Below, one piece after another: positions 16,332 through 25,629 of a stretch of DNA of 64,000 nucleotides (the stretch's first letter is position 1; each line of letters begins with the position of its first letter). Under the pieces are notes generated by a model. The model was not told where the DNA came from, did no database searches, and saw only the letters and a list, made by a program, of their open reading frames with translations. Source of the stretch: Actinomycetes bacterium (GTDB lineage: Bacteria; Actinomycetota; Coriobacteriia; Coriobacteriales; JAEZXW01); assembly GCA_023419515.1 (NCBI GenBank), contig JAEZXW010000028.1, positions 9,568-73,567 on the forward strand. The letters run 5' to 3'. The translations under genes were made by a program, and so were the position numbers.

Positions 16332-17570
16332 TTATCGAGGTGCGAGCGCTAAAGTCTGCTCGATGATGTAGTCGATCTGATCATCGGTGAGCAGTGAATA
16401 GAGCGGCAGGGTTACTTCGTTTTGATACTGGTTAAACGCATTCGGGTAGTCCTCGATGCGATAGCCGAGTTTTTTATATGCCGTAAAGCACGGCAGCGGT
16501 TTGTAGTGTACATTGGTTGAGATGCCAGCCCCTGCCATCTGCTCAATGAACTTATTGCGTCCAGCCTCGTCGGTTTTAAGCAGGCGCAGCAGGTAGAGAT
16601 GACCCGATGAGATGTTGTGCTCATCATAGTGGTTGAGATAAGCAAAGCGCTCATCATCGGCAAACGCCTCGTTGTAGCGTTCGATGATTGTCCTGCGACG
16701 GTCGAGCATCTTGGCATAGCGGGGCATTTGAGCAACGCCAAGAGCTGCGGCAATGTCGGGCATGTTGCACTTGTAGCCGAGGATTTCGATGTCATATTCC
16801 CAGGCACCGGGCTTGGTTTTGGCAAGCGCATCTTTGCTCTGACCATGCAGTTGCCAGAGCATGAGCTGGCGATAGATCTCGTCATGCGACATAAGCCCCG
16901 ACAAAAAGTCATCGCGCCAGGTGATCGCTCCGCCCTCAGCCGTCGTGAAGTTTTTTACCGCGTGGAATGAGAACGAGGAGATGTCAGCGATATTACCTGC
17001 CATCACGCCGTTTTGCGAACCACCAAAGGAGTGAGCAGTGTCTCCCAAGACAAGCGGTCGACCCAATGCCTCTTGGCGCTCGTTGGCGGGGTTAAAGCCA
17101 GCGCGCTCAACACCTGCCTTGATCGCAGCAAAGAGCTTGCTGTAATCGATGCAACGACCGCCGAGGTCGACTGGGATGATCGCCTTGGTCTGCGGAGTGA
17201 TCGCACGCTCAAGCGCCTCGTAATCCATTTCAAAGCCACCATCTTGGGTGTCGATCAACACGGGTCGGGCGCCGACGTGCGCGGCAACCGAAGCTGATGC
17301 CGTATAGGTATAAGCACAGGTCAAGACCTCATCTTTATGGCGCAAGCCCATGAAGCGCAAGACGTTTTCCATACCGGTGGTGTTGGAGGAAAAAGTGACT
17401 GCCTGAGGTGTTTGGCAAAGCTCAGCGATGAGGCGCTCAAGCTCTTTGGTCTTGGGACCTGTGGTGATCCACCCCGACTGTAGCGCCTCGACAACCTGGT
17501 CGATTTCTGCCTGCGTGATGTCGGGAGGAGAAAACGGGATGTTCATTTTTGGCTGAGGTGAGGTGCTCAC
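16332..17570 (-). CDS. DegT/DnrJ/EryC1/StrS sugar aminotransferase
   Basis: This 412-residue PLP enzyme has the DegT features: GWITTGPKT, FSSNTTGM, DTAHSFGG and FHAVKNFTTAEGG, whose Lys (about residue 206) would form the Schiff base. It converts a nucleotide-linked keto-sugar to an amino-sugar. The start at GTG 17570 is chosen because GGAGG lies five bases upstream and the codon overlaps the tarJ stop as GTGA; an in-frame ATG four codons earlier has no ribosome site. A 4-amino sugar for the repeat unit is the natural inference, but no 4,6-dehydratase is encoded in the window. Confidence 0.9.
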   Translation of the reverse strand: MSTSPQPKMNIPFSPPDITQAEIDQVVEALQSGWITTGPKTKELERLIAELCQTPQAVTFSSNTTGMENVLRFMGLRHKDEVLTCAYTYTASASVAAHVGARPVLIDTQDGGFEMDYEALERAITPQTKAIIPVDLGGRCIDYSKLFAAIKAGVERAGFNPANERQEALGRPLVLGDTAHSFGGSQNGVMAGNIADISSFSFHAVKNFTTAEGGAITWRDDFLSGLMSHDEIYRQLMLWQLHGQSKDALAKTKPGAWEYDIEILGYKCNMPDIAAALGVAQMPRYAKMLDRRRTIIERYNEAFADDERFAYLNHYDEHNISSGHLYLLRLLKTDEAGRNKFIEQMAGAGISTNVHYKPLPCFTAYKKLGYRIEDYPNAFNQYQNEVTLPLYSLLTDDQIDYIIEQTLALAPR

Positions 17571-18580
17571 GAAAGCCTCCATTCAAAGACAGTCTTAAAC
17601 GGTGTTTCGAGGTCTTGTAAAAATGCGCGCGAAATATCGTCGATGGCGCGAACAGGCTCAACGAGGTTCACGATCTTGTTGAGTCGCTCAGCGAGATTAG
17701 TGGTGCGATAGAGGCGCGCGACCTCTTCAAAGTCGGCACGGCCACTCCTCGATGATCCAATGAGCGTCAAGCCCTTCTCGAGTACCATACGGGTGTTGAT
17801 TGCGACCGGATATTCGGAGACACCCATGAGAACAATGCTTCCCTGCGGCATGATGGTGTCGATGATCTGGTCAATGGCATAGCGCGAACCCTCGCCGCCC
17901 GTGCACTCAAAGCAGTGGTCAAACTGGGGAGTGGCAGTGAGCTTGTCGGTGAGGCAGGTGTGGTCTGCCATCGTAAAGAAGGCGAGTTTTTCGAGGTGGC
18001 GTCCAACAATCGTGATCTCAATATCGCTGATGAGTGCTCGTAGGGTGCTCGCGAGGATATAGCTCAAATTACCATCACCCCAGATGGCAACGTGACCACG
18101 GTGGCGATGCGCCGTATTTTGCCAGCGGGTGATGGCGTGAATGGCAACCGATGCCATTTCGGTAAAGGCGAGTGCCGGTCCTTGGTCGGGCACGGCGACC
18201 ACGCGGTCAGGGCTCAAATCAACGAGCTCACGAGTAAAGCCATCGAGACCCGAGGATAAAAACCCACTGCCGGTCTGGTAGTTCTCAAAGATGTCTTCCT
18301 TGGGCTCACCAGGGCAGTTGGGCACCATAGCAACAAAATCGCCGGGCTTAAAAGTCTCAGTTGGGTCATGCACCACATAGCCAGCCGCTTCGTGAATGAT
18401 GCACATGGGGAGTTTCTTCTTGAGCACCGACTCAGGCCTCAATCCCCTAAAGTAGCGTTGATCTGCGTGGCAGATTGACATGCGATCAGGGCGGATAATG
18501 ACCGATGAGCTCATATCGAGCTCCTTAAAGTCAACGCTGATCGTGCCCGGTGCCTTGAGACGATAGAGGGTGCTGATCAT
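17567..18580 (-). CDS. tarJ: Ribulose-5-phosphate reductase (ribitol-5-P dehydrogenase, TarJ type)
   Basis: This 337-residue medium-chain dehydrogenase has Cys37 in SICHADQRYF and HEAAGYVV near 63-70 as zinc-site elements, and a Rossmann segment HVAIWGDGNLSYILA near 163-177. TarJ reduces D-ribulose 5-phosphate to D-ribitol 5-phosphate with NADPH. The gene overlaps tarI upstream (ATGA) and the aminotransferase downstream (GTGA), so all three are translationally coupled. The pairing with TarI is what makes the TarJ assignment strong, since the dehydrogenase family alone is broad. Confidence 0.9.
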   Translation of the reverse strand: MISTLYRLKAPGTISVDFKELDMSSSVIIRPDRMSICHADQRYFRGLRPESVLKKKLPMCIIHEAAGYVVHDPTETFKPGDFVAMVPNCPGEPKEDIFENYQTGSGFLSSGLDGFTRELVDLSPDRVVAVPDQGPALAFTEMASVAIHAITRWQNTAHRHRGHVAIWGDGNLSYILASTLRALISDIEITIVGRHLEKLAFFTMADHTCLTDKLTATPQFDHCFECTGGEGSRYAIDQIIDTIMPQGSIVLMGVSEYPVAINTRMVLEKGLTLIGSSRSGRADFEEVARLYRTTNLAERLNKIVNLVEPVRAIDDISRAFLQDLETPFKTVFEWRLS

Positions 18581-19365
18581 AACTGATCCTTTTGGGAGCC
18601 TGCGTCGATCTTATCAAGCCTGCCGATTAAGGCCTGGGCGATGCGATAGTCCATCTCGGTAGTGAGCTTGATGTTGGTGGCATCTCCTTCGACGATCTTG
18701 ACAGGCATGCCTCTGAGCACGAATGCCTTGCAGGCGTCGGTGAGTGAGTGAGCTTCCTCTTCGCTCAAGCCTGCATATGCAGCGATCAGCTGCTTGAGCT
18801 GAAATGATTGAGGGGTCTGTCCCTGATACATCTCAGTGCGAGGGGGGATGTCGCTGATGATTTCGCCGTCTTGCGCGGCAACGATGGTGTCAGTCGCAGG
18901 GATAACGGTGTCACAGGCGCCAAAGTTGCGCGCAGCCTCGATGTTGTCCCTGATCACGCGGCTGCTCACGAAGGGGCGCACCGAATCATGCGTGAGGATG
19001 ATGACGTCATCGCCAATCTTGCCCTCAAGTGCCTCCAGGGTGGCGCTGTTTTTATCGGCAAGTTCAATATTCTCGAATTTAAGCACAGCGTCGATGATTG
19101 CCTTGATGGTATCGGTACGATCCTCGCCACCAGCAACAACATGAACGCGATCTGCGCAGCGATGCTGAGCCAAGACCTCTTGCGCATGACCGATCCAATT
19201 GGGGTGGACACCAAGGATGACTTGATCGATCTCGGGCACCATCAAAAACTTTTGAACGGTGTGAACAAAAACAGGAGCATCGCCGAGCATTAAAAATTGC
19301 TTTGGCAGGTTGCCCACCTTCATGCGAGAACCAACGCCGCCAGCAAGAATTGCTGCGTAAATCAC
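18577..19365 (-). CDS. tarI: D-ribitol-5-phosphate cytidylyltransferase (TarI/ISPD family)
   Basis: This 262-residue IspD-fold nucleotidyltransferase has AAILAGGVGSRM at residues 4-15 and LPKQFLML near 20-27 for CTP binding, HDSVRPFV near 125-132, and a C-terminal TDACKAF/TNIKLTTEMDY region. IspD itself is about 230 residues and handles methylerythritol phosphate; the longer form directly coupled to a TarJ is the CDP-ribitol enzyme. The start is GTG at 19363-19365 with AAGGAG five bases upstream. It is the first gene of a minus-strand chain and is divergent from a fukutin-like LicD gene 252 bases away. Confidence 0.9.
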   Translation of the reverse strand: MIYAAILAGGVGSRMKVGNLPKQFLMLGDAPVFVHTVQKFLMVPEIDQVILGVHPNWIGHAQEVLAQHRCADRVHVVAGGEDRTDTIKAIIDAVLKFENIELADKNSATLEALEGKIGDDVIILTHDSVRPFVSSRVIRDNIEAARNFGACDTVIPATDTIVAAQDGEIISDIPPRTEMYQGQTPQSFQLKQLIAAYAGLSEEEAHSLTDACKAFVLRGMPVKIVEGDATNIKLTTEMDYRIAQALIGRLDKIDAGSQKDQL

Positions 19366-19617
19366 TACAACTCCTTATCGCTTGTTAATAGGGTCTTTAA
19401 GGATAGCGCGTATTAAATTTTCATGTGGTCAAAGATGATAAAGTTACATAATCCAAGCAGCCCTTTACGGTATCGCACGTGAGAAACGCGGCAGCTGAAT
19501 GATGGCATACGTGGTGCAGGGCACTTGTGGACAAGGGGTGTTTGTGTGCGGAGCCTTTGCGCGGGTATGGTGCGTGGATGTAAGACGAGAAAGACGGATG
19601 ACATGGGCAGGGATGGC

Positions 19618-20421
19618 ATGGGTAATCACAAGGGATTTGTTCGAGAGATCAAAGACGGGCTGCGCTCTTGCCCGGTGACTCGACGTGCCTATGAATGGCT
19701 TTATGGAATCAAGCAAGCGCAGCAAGACAAGCGTGATCAAGCACATCTGCATGCTCATGGCGAGCAAACCGTGGCTGCCTTTTGCGAGCTCTGTCAAGGG
19801 GGCGGTTTTGAGGTCTTTGCGGTCTATGGCACCCTGCTCGGAGCGGTGCGCGAAGGTGGTATCATCGGCCATGACCTCGACGTTGATCTCGGTATTCGTG
19901 AGGATGAGCAGGGTTCTCAGCTCGCAGGTTTGGCGCACTACCTCGTTGACGAAGCTGGCCTTACGTTTGAGCGTGGGTTTGTCGTAGATGGCGCGCTGCT
20001 CGAGGCCCGCTTTTTGTTCGACGACATCGGTATTGATGTCTTTGCCCTGGTATCGCCCGAGGACTATGAGTTTCCTGCGCCACCGGATCATCTGCCTGAT
20101 GAGTGTCTCGCAATATGTTGGTTTGAGGTTGATGACGAGCGCTTCGGTTTTCACTCACCGTGTCGAACGACTTACGTCGATTATTTTGATGCGCAGTGGT
20201 TTGCTTCGATGCAGCCAACCGTCTTTGGCGATGGTCATGAGGTTGTTATTCCAGCAGGCTACCAGGGATTTCTCGAGAGCTTATATGGGTCAAGCTGGAG
20301 AGTTCCTGATCCGTGCTGGAATCCACACGAGTCAATGATAACCCGCAGAAGCGAGCGGTTCTGCCGTGTGATTACGAGCCTTGATGAGCTTGGATCTGCG
20401 GGCGCTTGCGATAAATCATAA
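19618..20421 (+). CDS. LicD/fukutin-family transferase (fukutin-like variant)
   Basis: This 267-residue protein has the LicD nucleotidyltransferase core: YGTLLGAVREGGIIG at about 70-84, then D86-D88-D90 in HDLDVDLGI and GIDVFALVSPED further on. The usual LicD PWDDDID motif is replaced by GHDLDVDLGI, which from memory is closer to human fukutin, a ribitol-phosphate transferase using CDP-ribitol. The divergent neighbour is tarI, which makes CDP-ribitol, so ribitol-5-phosphate transfer to a glycan is the favoured inference; phosphocholine transfer is the alternative. The start is uncertain (ATGs at 19567, 19603 and 19618); 19618 has AGGGA just upstream. Its last 50 bases overlap the convergent flippase gene. 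Confidence 0.75.
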   Translation: MGNHKGFVREIKDGLRSCPVTRRAYEWLYGIKQAQQDKRDQAHLHAHGEQTVAAFCELCQGGGFEVFAVYGTLLGAVREGGIIGHDLDVDLGIREDEQGSQLAGLAHYLVDEAGLTFERGFVVDGALLEARFLFDDIGIDVFALVSPEDYEFPAPPDHLPDECLAICWFEVDDERFGFHSPCRTTYVDYFDAQWFASMQPTVFGDGHEVVIPAGYQGFLESLYGSSWRVPDPCWNPHESMITRRSERFCRVITSLDELGSAGACDKS

Positions 20422-21691
20422 ACGCAATGATTCGATAGACAAGACAGACATATTCCGAGACAATCGTCGTAATGACCACGGTTGTCACGGTAAAGTTTCC
20501 GCTGATAAAAAACGTTGCCAGCAAAATTGCATGCACGGCTGCTCCCACGAGTACCGAGCGATTGACCGCATTGGAGCCACCGAGCGGAGCAAGCGCCGGA
20601 TATCCAAAAAGGTAGGTTGGCAGGGTTACCGCCACAATTGGCATCATAAGAGCGAGGATAGGGCCTGCCGCCTCAAAACGATCGCCCAAAAACCACGTAC
20701 AGAGCGGAGTCGCAAAGATCGCTACCACGCTGCATCCCACAATGATGATGGGCATGGCGATGATCAGGACTTTCTTCATAAATCGGTAGTCCTTATTCTT
20801 GACCATGTAGGGGTAGAGGCTATCGGCAATGGGACTAAACACCTGGCACATGACTCCCAGGATCTTATCAGCTGAGGTATAGGCGCCAAGAGCAAGTGAG
20901 GCGGGTGGATAGATAAAGCCAAGTAAGAAGGTGTTGGTGTTGCTTGTCACCGTGGTGGCGATGCGCGAGATAAAGAAGAAGGCAGATTCTTTCATGGTTT
21001 GAAAGCAGTAGGCAAGACTCGGAAAAACCAGCCGGTAACGCAGCTTTTTGACCATGTGCCAGTAGACAAAGCCGACCGCACCGAGGCCGCCCACGAGATT
21101 CAGCGTCGGGACAACCCAGTAGTCTTGCTCGGTACGTAAAAAGATAAAGATGCAGACGGTGAAAAATGCCTTGATGGCGACCGATCGATAGGTGATGACC
21201 TGCATTTCTTCGATGCCGCGATAAAAGAAGTCGAGCATAAAGCTCGGGACGATGGCAGCGGCATAACAGAGCAGGTAAAACCATGGATCAGAGCTCATCT
21301 TATCCCAGCCAAAGGCAAGGGCAGCAACAATACCGAGGCCAGCCAGAGCAAAGATGAGCTTGTTGATGGTGACGGCGCCGACGATTTTTTCAATCTCATG
21401 GCGGTCGTCCTGAAGACGCGCGATTTTCTCGGTTGCACTCAAGAGGTAGCCAAACTCAATGACGAGCGAAAAATACGCCATGGTCGCCATTGCCCAGCCG
21501 AGCTTACCGTAGAGCTCTGGCCCTAAGACACGGGTTTGATACGGCACGGTGATGAGCGCAAAAAAGTAGCCAGAAAACACCAAAAGGTACAGGAAAAAGG
21601 TGTTTTTAAGCATGCGTAGTCGCTGGGGGTCAAGCGAGGTTTTATCAGCGATTTTATTGATCAGCTGCCTGAATGATCGTGTTATTTTCAA
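20372..21691 (-). CDS. Polysaccharide flippase (Wzx/TacF-like, MOP superfamily)
   Basis: This 439-residue protein has about 12 to 14 predicted membrane spans and the family's N-terminal pattern (FFALITVPYQTRVLGPELYGKLG near 43-65). Such proteins move undecaprenyl-linked repeat units across the membrane; the pneumococcal counterpart for teichoic acid is TacF. The start is a TTG at 21689-21691 with AGGATAG upstream. It reads against the flanking plus-strand genes and shares 50 bases at its 3' end with the LicD gene. The substrate should be the repeat unit assembled by neighbouring enzymes. Confidence 0.9.
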   Translation of the reverse strand: MKITRSFRQLINKIADKTSLDPQRLRMLKNTFFLYLLVFSGYFFALITVPYQTRVLGPELYGKLGWAMATMAYFSLVIEFGYLLSATEKIARLQDDRHEIEKIVGAVTINKLIFALAGLGIVAALAFGWDKMSSDPWFYLLCYAAAIVPSFMLDFFYRGIEEMQVITYRSVAIKAFFTVCIFIFLRTEQDYWVVPTLNLVGGLGAVGFVYWHMVKKLRYRLVFPSLAYCFQTMKESAFFFISRIATTVTSNTNTFLLGFIYPPASLALGAYTSADKILGVMCQVFSPIADSLYPYMVKNKDYRFMKKVLIIAMPIIIVGCSVVAIFATPLCTWFLGDRFEAAGPILALMMPIVAVTLPTYLFGYPALAPLGGSNAVNRSVLVGAAVHAILLATFFISGNFTVTTVVITTIVSEYVCLVYRIIAFMIYRKRPQIQAHQGS

Positions 21692-21804
21692 AGGAGGCTA
21701 TCCTGCAATCGTGCGTGCATCAAAACAAGCGCTATCCTATCTGTTTCAGAGGACGTTGTGTTCTTGCAGCACCATTTTAATAGAAGTTTCTCAAGGGGGA
21801 CTTT

Positions 21805-22905
21805 GTGCGCATCAGTGTCATCGTGCCATATTTTAATGTTGAGCGATACGTACGCTGTTGCCTTGAGTCGCTTTGCGCGCAGCAAGGTTTGTCAGGCGTT
21901 GAGCTCGAGGTGATCCTCGTCAATGATGGCTCGACCGATGGCTCTCGCGATATCGTGCATCGGTTTGTTGATGAAGTGAGCGCCGATGAGATGAGCAGGG
22001 CGCCTATCTCGGCGTCGTCTGTCTCCACGCCATCTGTTCCAACGCTTTCGTTTCTCCATCATGACCAGGCAAATGCAGGGCTTTCGGTCGCCCGCAACAA
22101 CGGGCTTGCCAGGGCAACGGGCGACTACTTTTTCTTTCTCGATAGTGATGATGTCTTGCATCCGCAGTGTTTTGCACGGTTTTTACAGGTCGCAGCCGAG
22201 CATCCAGATGCGCTTCTTGTTTGCCAGCTCCAAGACTTTGATGCCGCTTTTGATCAGCCAACATTTGAGCGTCTTGTCGATAAGGTAAGTTCGATCTATC
22301 GTACCCAAGATGAAGCAATTGCCGAGCTCTATGAGCGTGAAACCCTCGTGCCGATGACGGTGGCGTGTAGTAAGTTCTATCCCGCGCGTTATCGAGATTG
22401 CATTCACTTTGCCCCGGGCAAGCTGCATGAGGATGTTGGTCTTGCCCTCGATCTGCTGCTTGCCTCACCAGCAGGAATTTATCGCATCGATGAGCCGCTC
22501 TACTACTATCGGAGCAATTCTTCATCGATCATGAATACGCCCTCGGCACGCCATCTCGATGCCGTTGATTTTTATGATCAGCATCTCAAGAGCCTGCTTG
22601 CGCATTATGGAGAGAAGGACGAACATCAGGCGAAAGTTCTTGCGTGTGCCGCGGGGTTTGCAGCGCTCAAGACCTTCATGAACTACGGGGGTCACTTGCT
22701 CAAGGTGTATCACGGGCTCGCTCAGCAAGACAAGAATCAGGTTGATCATGCGCTTGCTGTGACCAAAAACATTGCGGTCTACCTGGATAAAACTCGGCCG
22801 GTTGCTTATTCTCGCAAAGATGACCTGTTGCTGACCGCTTTTTTACGAGCGCCCCAGGTCTCATCGCGGTTGTATGCTGGCCTCCTCGATCTCCTCAAGA
22901 AATAG
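21805..22905 (+). CDS. Family 2 glycosyltransferase
   Basis: This 366-residue GT-A protein has ISVIVPYFNVERYV at 3-16, LVNDGSTDGSRD near 38-49, LDSDDVLH near 113-120 and an LHEDVGLA segment near 212-219 where the catalytic base is expected. There is no membrane span, so it acts at the cytosolic face. The start is GTG 21805 after AAGGGGG. It is followed after 14 bases by the first polymerase-like gene and belongs to the plus-strand half of the surface-polymer locus. Donor and acceptor are unknown. Confidence 0.9.
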   Translation: MRISVIVPYFNVERYVRCCLESLCAQQGLSGVELEVILVNDGSTDGSRDIVHRFVDEVSADEMSRAPISASSVSTPSVPTLSFLHHDQANAGLSVARNNGLARATGDYFFFLDSDDVLHPQCFARFLQVAAEHPDALLVCQLQDFDAAFDQPTFERLVDKVSSIYRTQDEAIAELYERETLVPMTVACSKFYPARYRDCIHFAPGKLHEDVGLALDLLLASPAGIYRIDEPLYYYRSNSSSIMNTPSARHLDAVDFYDQHLKSLLAHYGEKDEHQAKVLACAAGFAALKTFMNYGGHLLKVYHGLAQQDKNQVDHALAVTKNIAVYLDKTRPVAYSRKDDLLLTAFLRAPQVSSRLYAGLLDLLKK

Positions 22906-22919
22906 CGTGACGTAGTGGC

Positions 22920-24479
22920 GTGAAAGAAGTGTTGTCTCCCATGGATCTAGCTCTTAAAAGATTTGCCCGATGCCTTGTTGACCCGCGGGTGTGCATCAGT
23001 GCTTATCTGACGTTTTTTATGCTCCACCAGATCCAGGTCGTGAACTGGTTTCTCGGTGGGGTGCAGACGGTGTTGGTGGCATGGTCTGCCGTTGTGCTTG
23101 TTTTTCTGTTCATCAAGCAGCGCGAGTATTTTTACTGCAAGCCGCTTTGGTGGTTTGTGCCTGTCATTGGCGCGGCGCTCATCTCGCTCGTTGCCAACTA
23201 TCAGGTCGAGCTCGTCTCGCAGGTAAAGACCTTCATTCTGCTTGTTTTGGCAGGGCTGTTGTTTCTGCCGATGGGCAGGCAGATTGCTGAGTCATCCAAC
23301 CGTATGCGCGATGCCTTTGTCGTGTTTTTTGCGAGCATGTTCATCATCTTTGTACAGGGGATTTTGTCGATTGTCATGCTGGTGCTGCGCTTTGCCTTTC
23401 GCGCGACGATCGATGGGCGCTTTGTCGAGATCGGCATGCTCGCTTTCAATTACACGCAAGGGCACGTAAACACTTACATCCTCTTTGGCATGAACGTCAA
23501 TTCAAACCATGCAGTTGTGTACGGGTTTATTGGCCTCATGCTTTCGTACTGGTTCTATCGTCACCGCTCGGCGATTTTTGGCAGTGCTCGCGCTTGCAGA
23601 GCCTTTGAGCTCTACTTTTGGATTAACCTGGTACTGCAGCTCATTTACGTCGTGCTCGCAAATTCGCGAGGCGCTCATTATTCAATCGCGCTGGCGCTCG
23701 TCGTGTTCATGCCGCTTGCGACGTTGATGCTGACTCGATCACGGCGGATCGCTCTGCGCCTTGGGCTTGCGGTGGGGATGACCCTCGTTTCGCTCATGCT
23801 CTTTGCGGGACTCGTTGCCTCAGTCGAAAAAGCGACACAGGTCTACATGGGTATGATGCCTGGTTTGGTCTATGACGAAACGATTCGGCCGAGTGGCAAT
23901 TTGGGCGAGGATAGTGAGGGTACGCAGGCTGCGCAGGTGGATTATACCAAGGGATCGCTTTTGCACACTCAGCGTCTATATTTGTGGAAAGAAGCGATTG
24001 AGCTTTGGCAGCACCATCCCATCACCGGTATTGGTGCTTATACCTCGGCACATTACGCCAAGACTGACGTTGTTTTTGCCGATACCCACTACCTCGAGAA
24101 GGGCAAGGCAATTCACAACGCCTATCTCGACGTGCTGGTTTACTACGGAATCATTGGATTTATTGCCTACGTTGGTTACTTTGGCTACTGCTTTACGAGG
24201 CTGGTTAAGCGCATTCGCAGGCGTGAGACTGACATTGATGACCTGTTGCTTGGCTTTATGTTGCTTGTGGTACTGGGTACGCAGTTTTTCTTGACCGATG
24301 CTTTTATTGGTTTGGACTACACAGCGGCTATCATCTTCATGGTGATGACTTACCTTGCTTGCCGCTCGAATGTGAGTCCGCAGCTTGAACCTCGCTTGGT
24401 GTGGACGTCCTGCTATGAAGCGGTTGATCGTGAGGATTGCCCAGCTCGTGAGGATGACCTAGCGCAGGTGAACGCCTGA
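22920..24479 (+). CDS. O-antigen polymerase/ligase-like membrane protein (Wzy/WaaL family), first copy
   Basis: This 519-residue protein has about ten to twelve membrane spans and a large extracytoplasmic loop (about 300-400) containing LYLWKEAIELWQHHPITGIG and HNAYLDVLVYYGIIG, the pattern of the O-antigen ligase/polymerase family. It should polymerise repeat units or transfer finished chains on the outer membrane face. The start may be GTG 22920 or ATG 22941; neither has a good ribosome site. Its stop overlaps the next glycosyltransferase ATG by one base. A second family member lies at 27933-29621. Confidence 0.85.
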   Translation: MKEVLSPMDLALKRFARCLVDPRVCISAYLTFFMLHQIQVVNWFLGGVQTVLVAWSAVVLVFLFIKQREYFYCKPLWWFVPVIGAALISLVANYQVELVSQVKTFILLVLAGLLFLPMGRQIAESSNRMRDAFVVFFASMFIIFVQGILSIVMLVLRFAFRATIDGRFVEIGMLAFNYTQGHVNTYILFGMNVNSNHAVVYGFIGLMLSYWFYRHRSAIFGSARACRAFELYFWINLVLQLIYVVLANSRGAHYSIALALVVFMPLATLMLTRSRRIALRLGLAVGMTLVSLMLFAGLVASVEKATQVYMGMMPGLVYDETIRPSGNLGEDSEGTQAAQVDYTKGSLLHTQRLYLWKEAIELWQHHPITGIGAYTSAHYAKTDVVFADTHYLEKGKAIHNAYLDVLVYYGIIGFIAYVGYFGYCFTRLVKRIRRRETDIDDLLLGFMLLVVLGTQFFLTDAFIGLDYTAAIIFMVMTYLACRSNVSPQLEPRLVWTSCYEAVDREDCPAREDDLAQVNA

Positions 24480-25549
24480 TGAGGTCAATATTGCCGCCGT
24501 TTATGACTGTGGTGATTGCGTACTTTAATGCGAGTAAGCACCTCGATTCGATCGAAGCAGTGCTCACGGCACAGCGCGAGTCATTGTGCAAGGCAGTCGC
24601 CCAATGTACTTCTCATTCTGGCGATGCTGAGTTTACCTCCGATATCGAAGTTATCATCGTTGATGACTGTTCGTCTGATGCCGAGAAGGTCGCACTTTTA
24701 TCGCGCGCTGAGAGCCACGACTGGCAGGTCGTCGAGCTTGCACAAAACGGTGGGCCTGGTGTTGCTCGCAATAAAGGTATAAGCAAGGCGACTGGTAAGT
24801 ACCTGCTTTTTATGGATGCCGATGATGCACTGGCTCCCCATGCCTGCGGCGCTCTGTATCGTGAGTATCTTCAAGCGCAGGCAGCCTTGGCTGGTGAGCC
24901 GGCCGATGTGATCTGCTTTGACTACACCATGATCTCACCCCATGTGACCTTGCCATATTCAACTATTCCTCAGGCACAAGCTGGCGTGGTTGATGCTCGC
25001 CAGGCGCTGGCGACAGTTCGTGGCTCGACTTTTGGTAAATGCTATCTCAGGAGTCTGATCACCAGGCATAACCTGCAGTTTGGCACCTTGCGTCGTCACG
25101 AGGATACGGCGTTTACCAAGTCGGCAGTCTGTTGGGCAGAGCGGATCTGGTACACCAAGGAGTCGCTCTATGAATATCGGATGACGCCTGGATCGCTCAC
25201 GCATGACACGCAGCTTGAGTCGTTTGAAACCTCATTCGATGCGCTGAGGATCATCAAGGCGTCGACCCAGGGCAGGCATCAGCTTGAGGTGCAATACGTT
25301 TATATCGTTGAGGTCATCATGTCGTGCGCGATGAAGTTTTACCTGCTCGATATTAGTGCGGATGAGGCTCGTGAGTTTTATGATCGGATTGATCGCGAGG
25401 AGCCAGGCTGGTGGTACAACCCTTACTTAGGTCAGGCATCTGCTCGCTATCGTTTGATCGCATGGCTGGTGCGTAAGCGTCAAACGAGGCTGATTAAGGC
25501 GATGATGTGGTGCGATAAACTCGCCCGAGCGGCGCTGCGCATCACGTAG
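24479..25549 (+). CDS. Family 2 glycosyltransferase
   Basis: This is a 356-residue GT-A protein with TVVIAYFNASKHLDS near 10-24, IIVDDCSSDAEK near 58-69, GPGVARNKG near 91-99 and MDADDALAP near 110-118. A C-terminal basic helix (VRKRQTRLIKAMMW) may touch the membrane. The ATG overlaps the previous stop (TGATG), so it is coupled to the polymerase-like gene. It probably adds one sugar of the repeat unit; specificity cannot be read from sequence. Confidence 0.88.
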   Translation: MRSILPPFMTVVIAYFNASKHLDSIEAVLTAQRESLCKAVAQCTSHSGDAEFTSDIEVIIVDDCSSDAEKVALLSRAESHDWQVVELAQNGGPGVARNKGISKATGKYLLFMDADDALAPHACGALYREYLQAQAALAGEPADVICFDYTMISPHVTLPYSTIPQAQAGVVDARQALATVRGSTFGKCYLRSLITRHNLQFGTLRRHEDTAFTKSAVCWAERIWYTKESLYEYRMTPGSLTHDTQLESFETSFDALRIIKASTQGRHQLEVQYVYIVEVIMSCAMKFYLLDISADEAREFYDRIDREEPGWWYNPYLGQASARYRLIAWLVRKRQTRLIKAMMWCDKLARAALRIT

Positions 25550-25629
25550 TTGCGACGCATGACCACGCCCATTGGCAGGCATAAGCAGACCAATCAAGTG
25601 ACAAAGTTCATCAAGGCTATTGGATAACC

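Noticed and set aside
19465..20154. Minus-strand open frame of 229 codons opposite the fukutin-like gene
   Set aside because: No motif and no ribosome site, whereas the opposite strand has a clear LicD-family signature.
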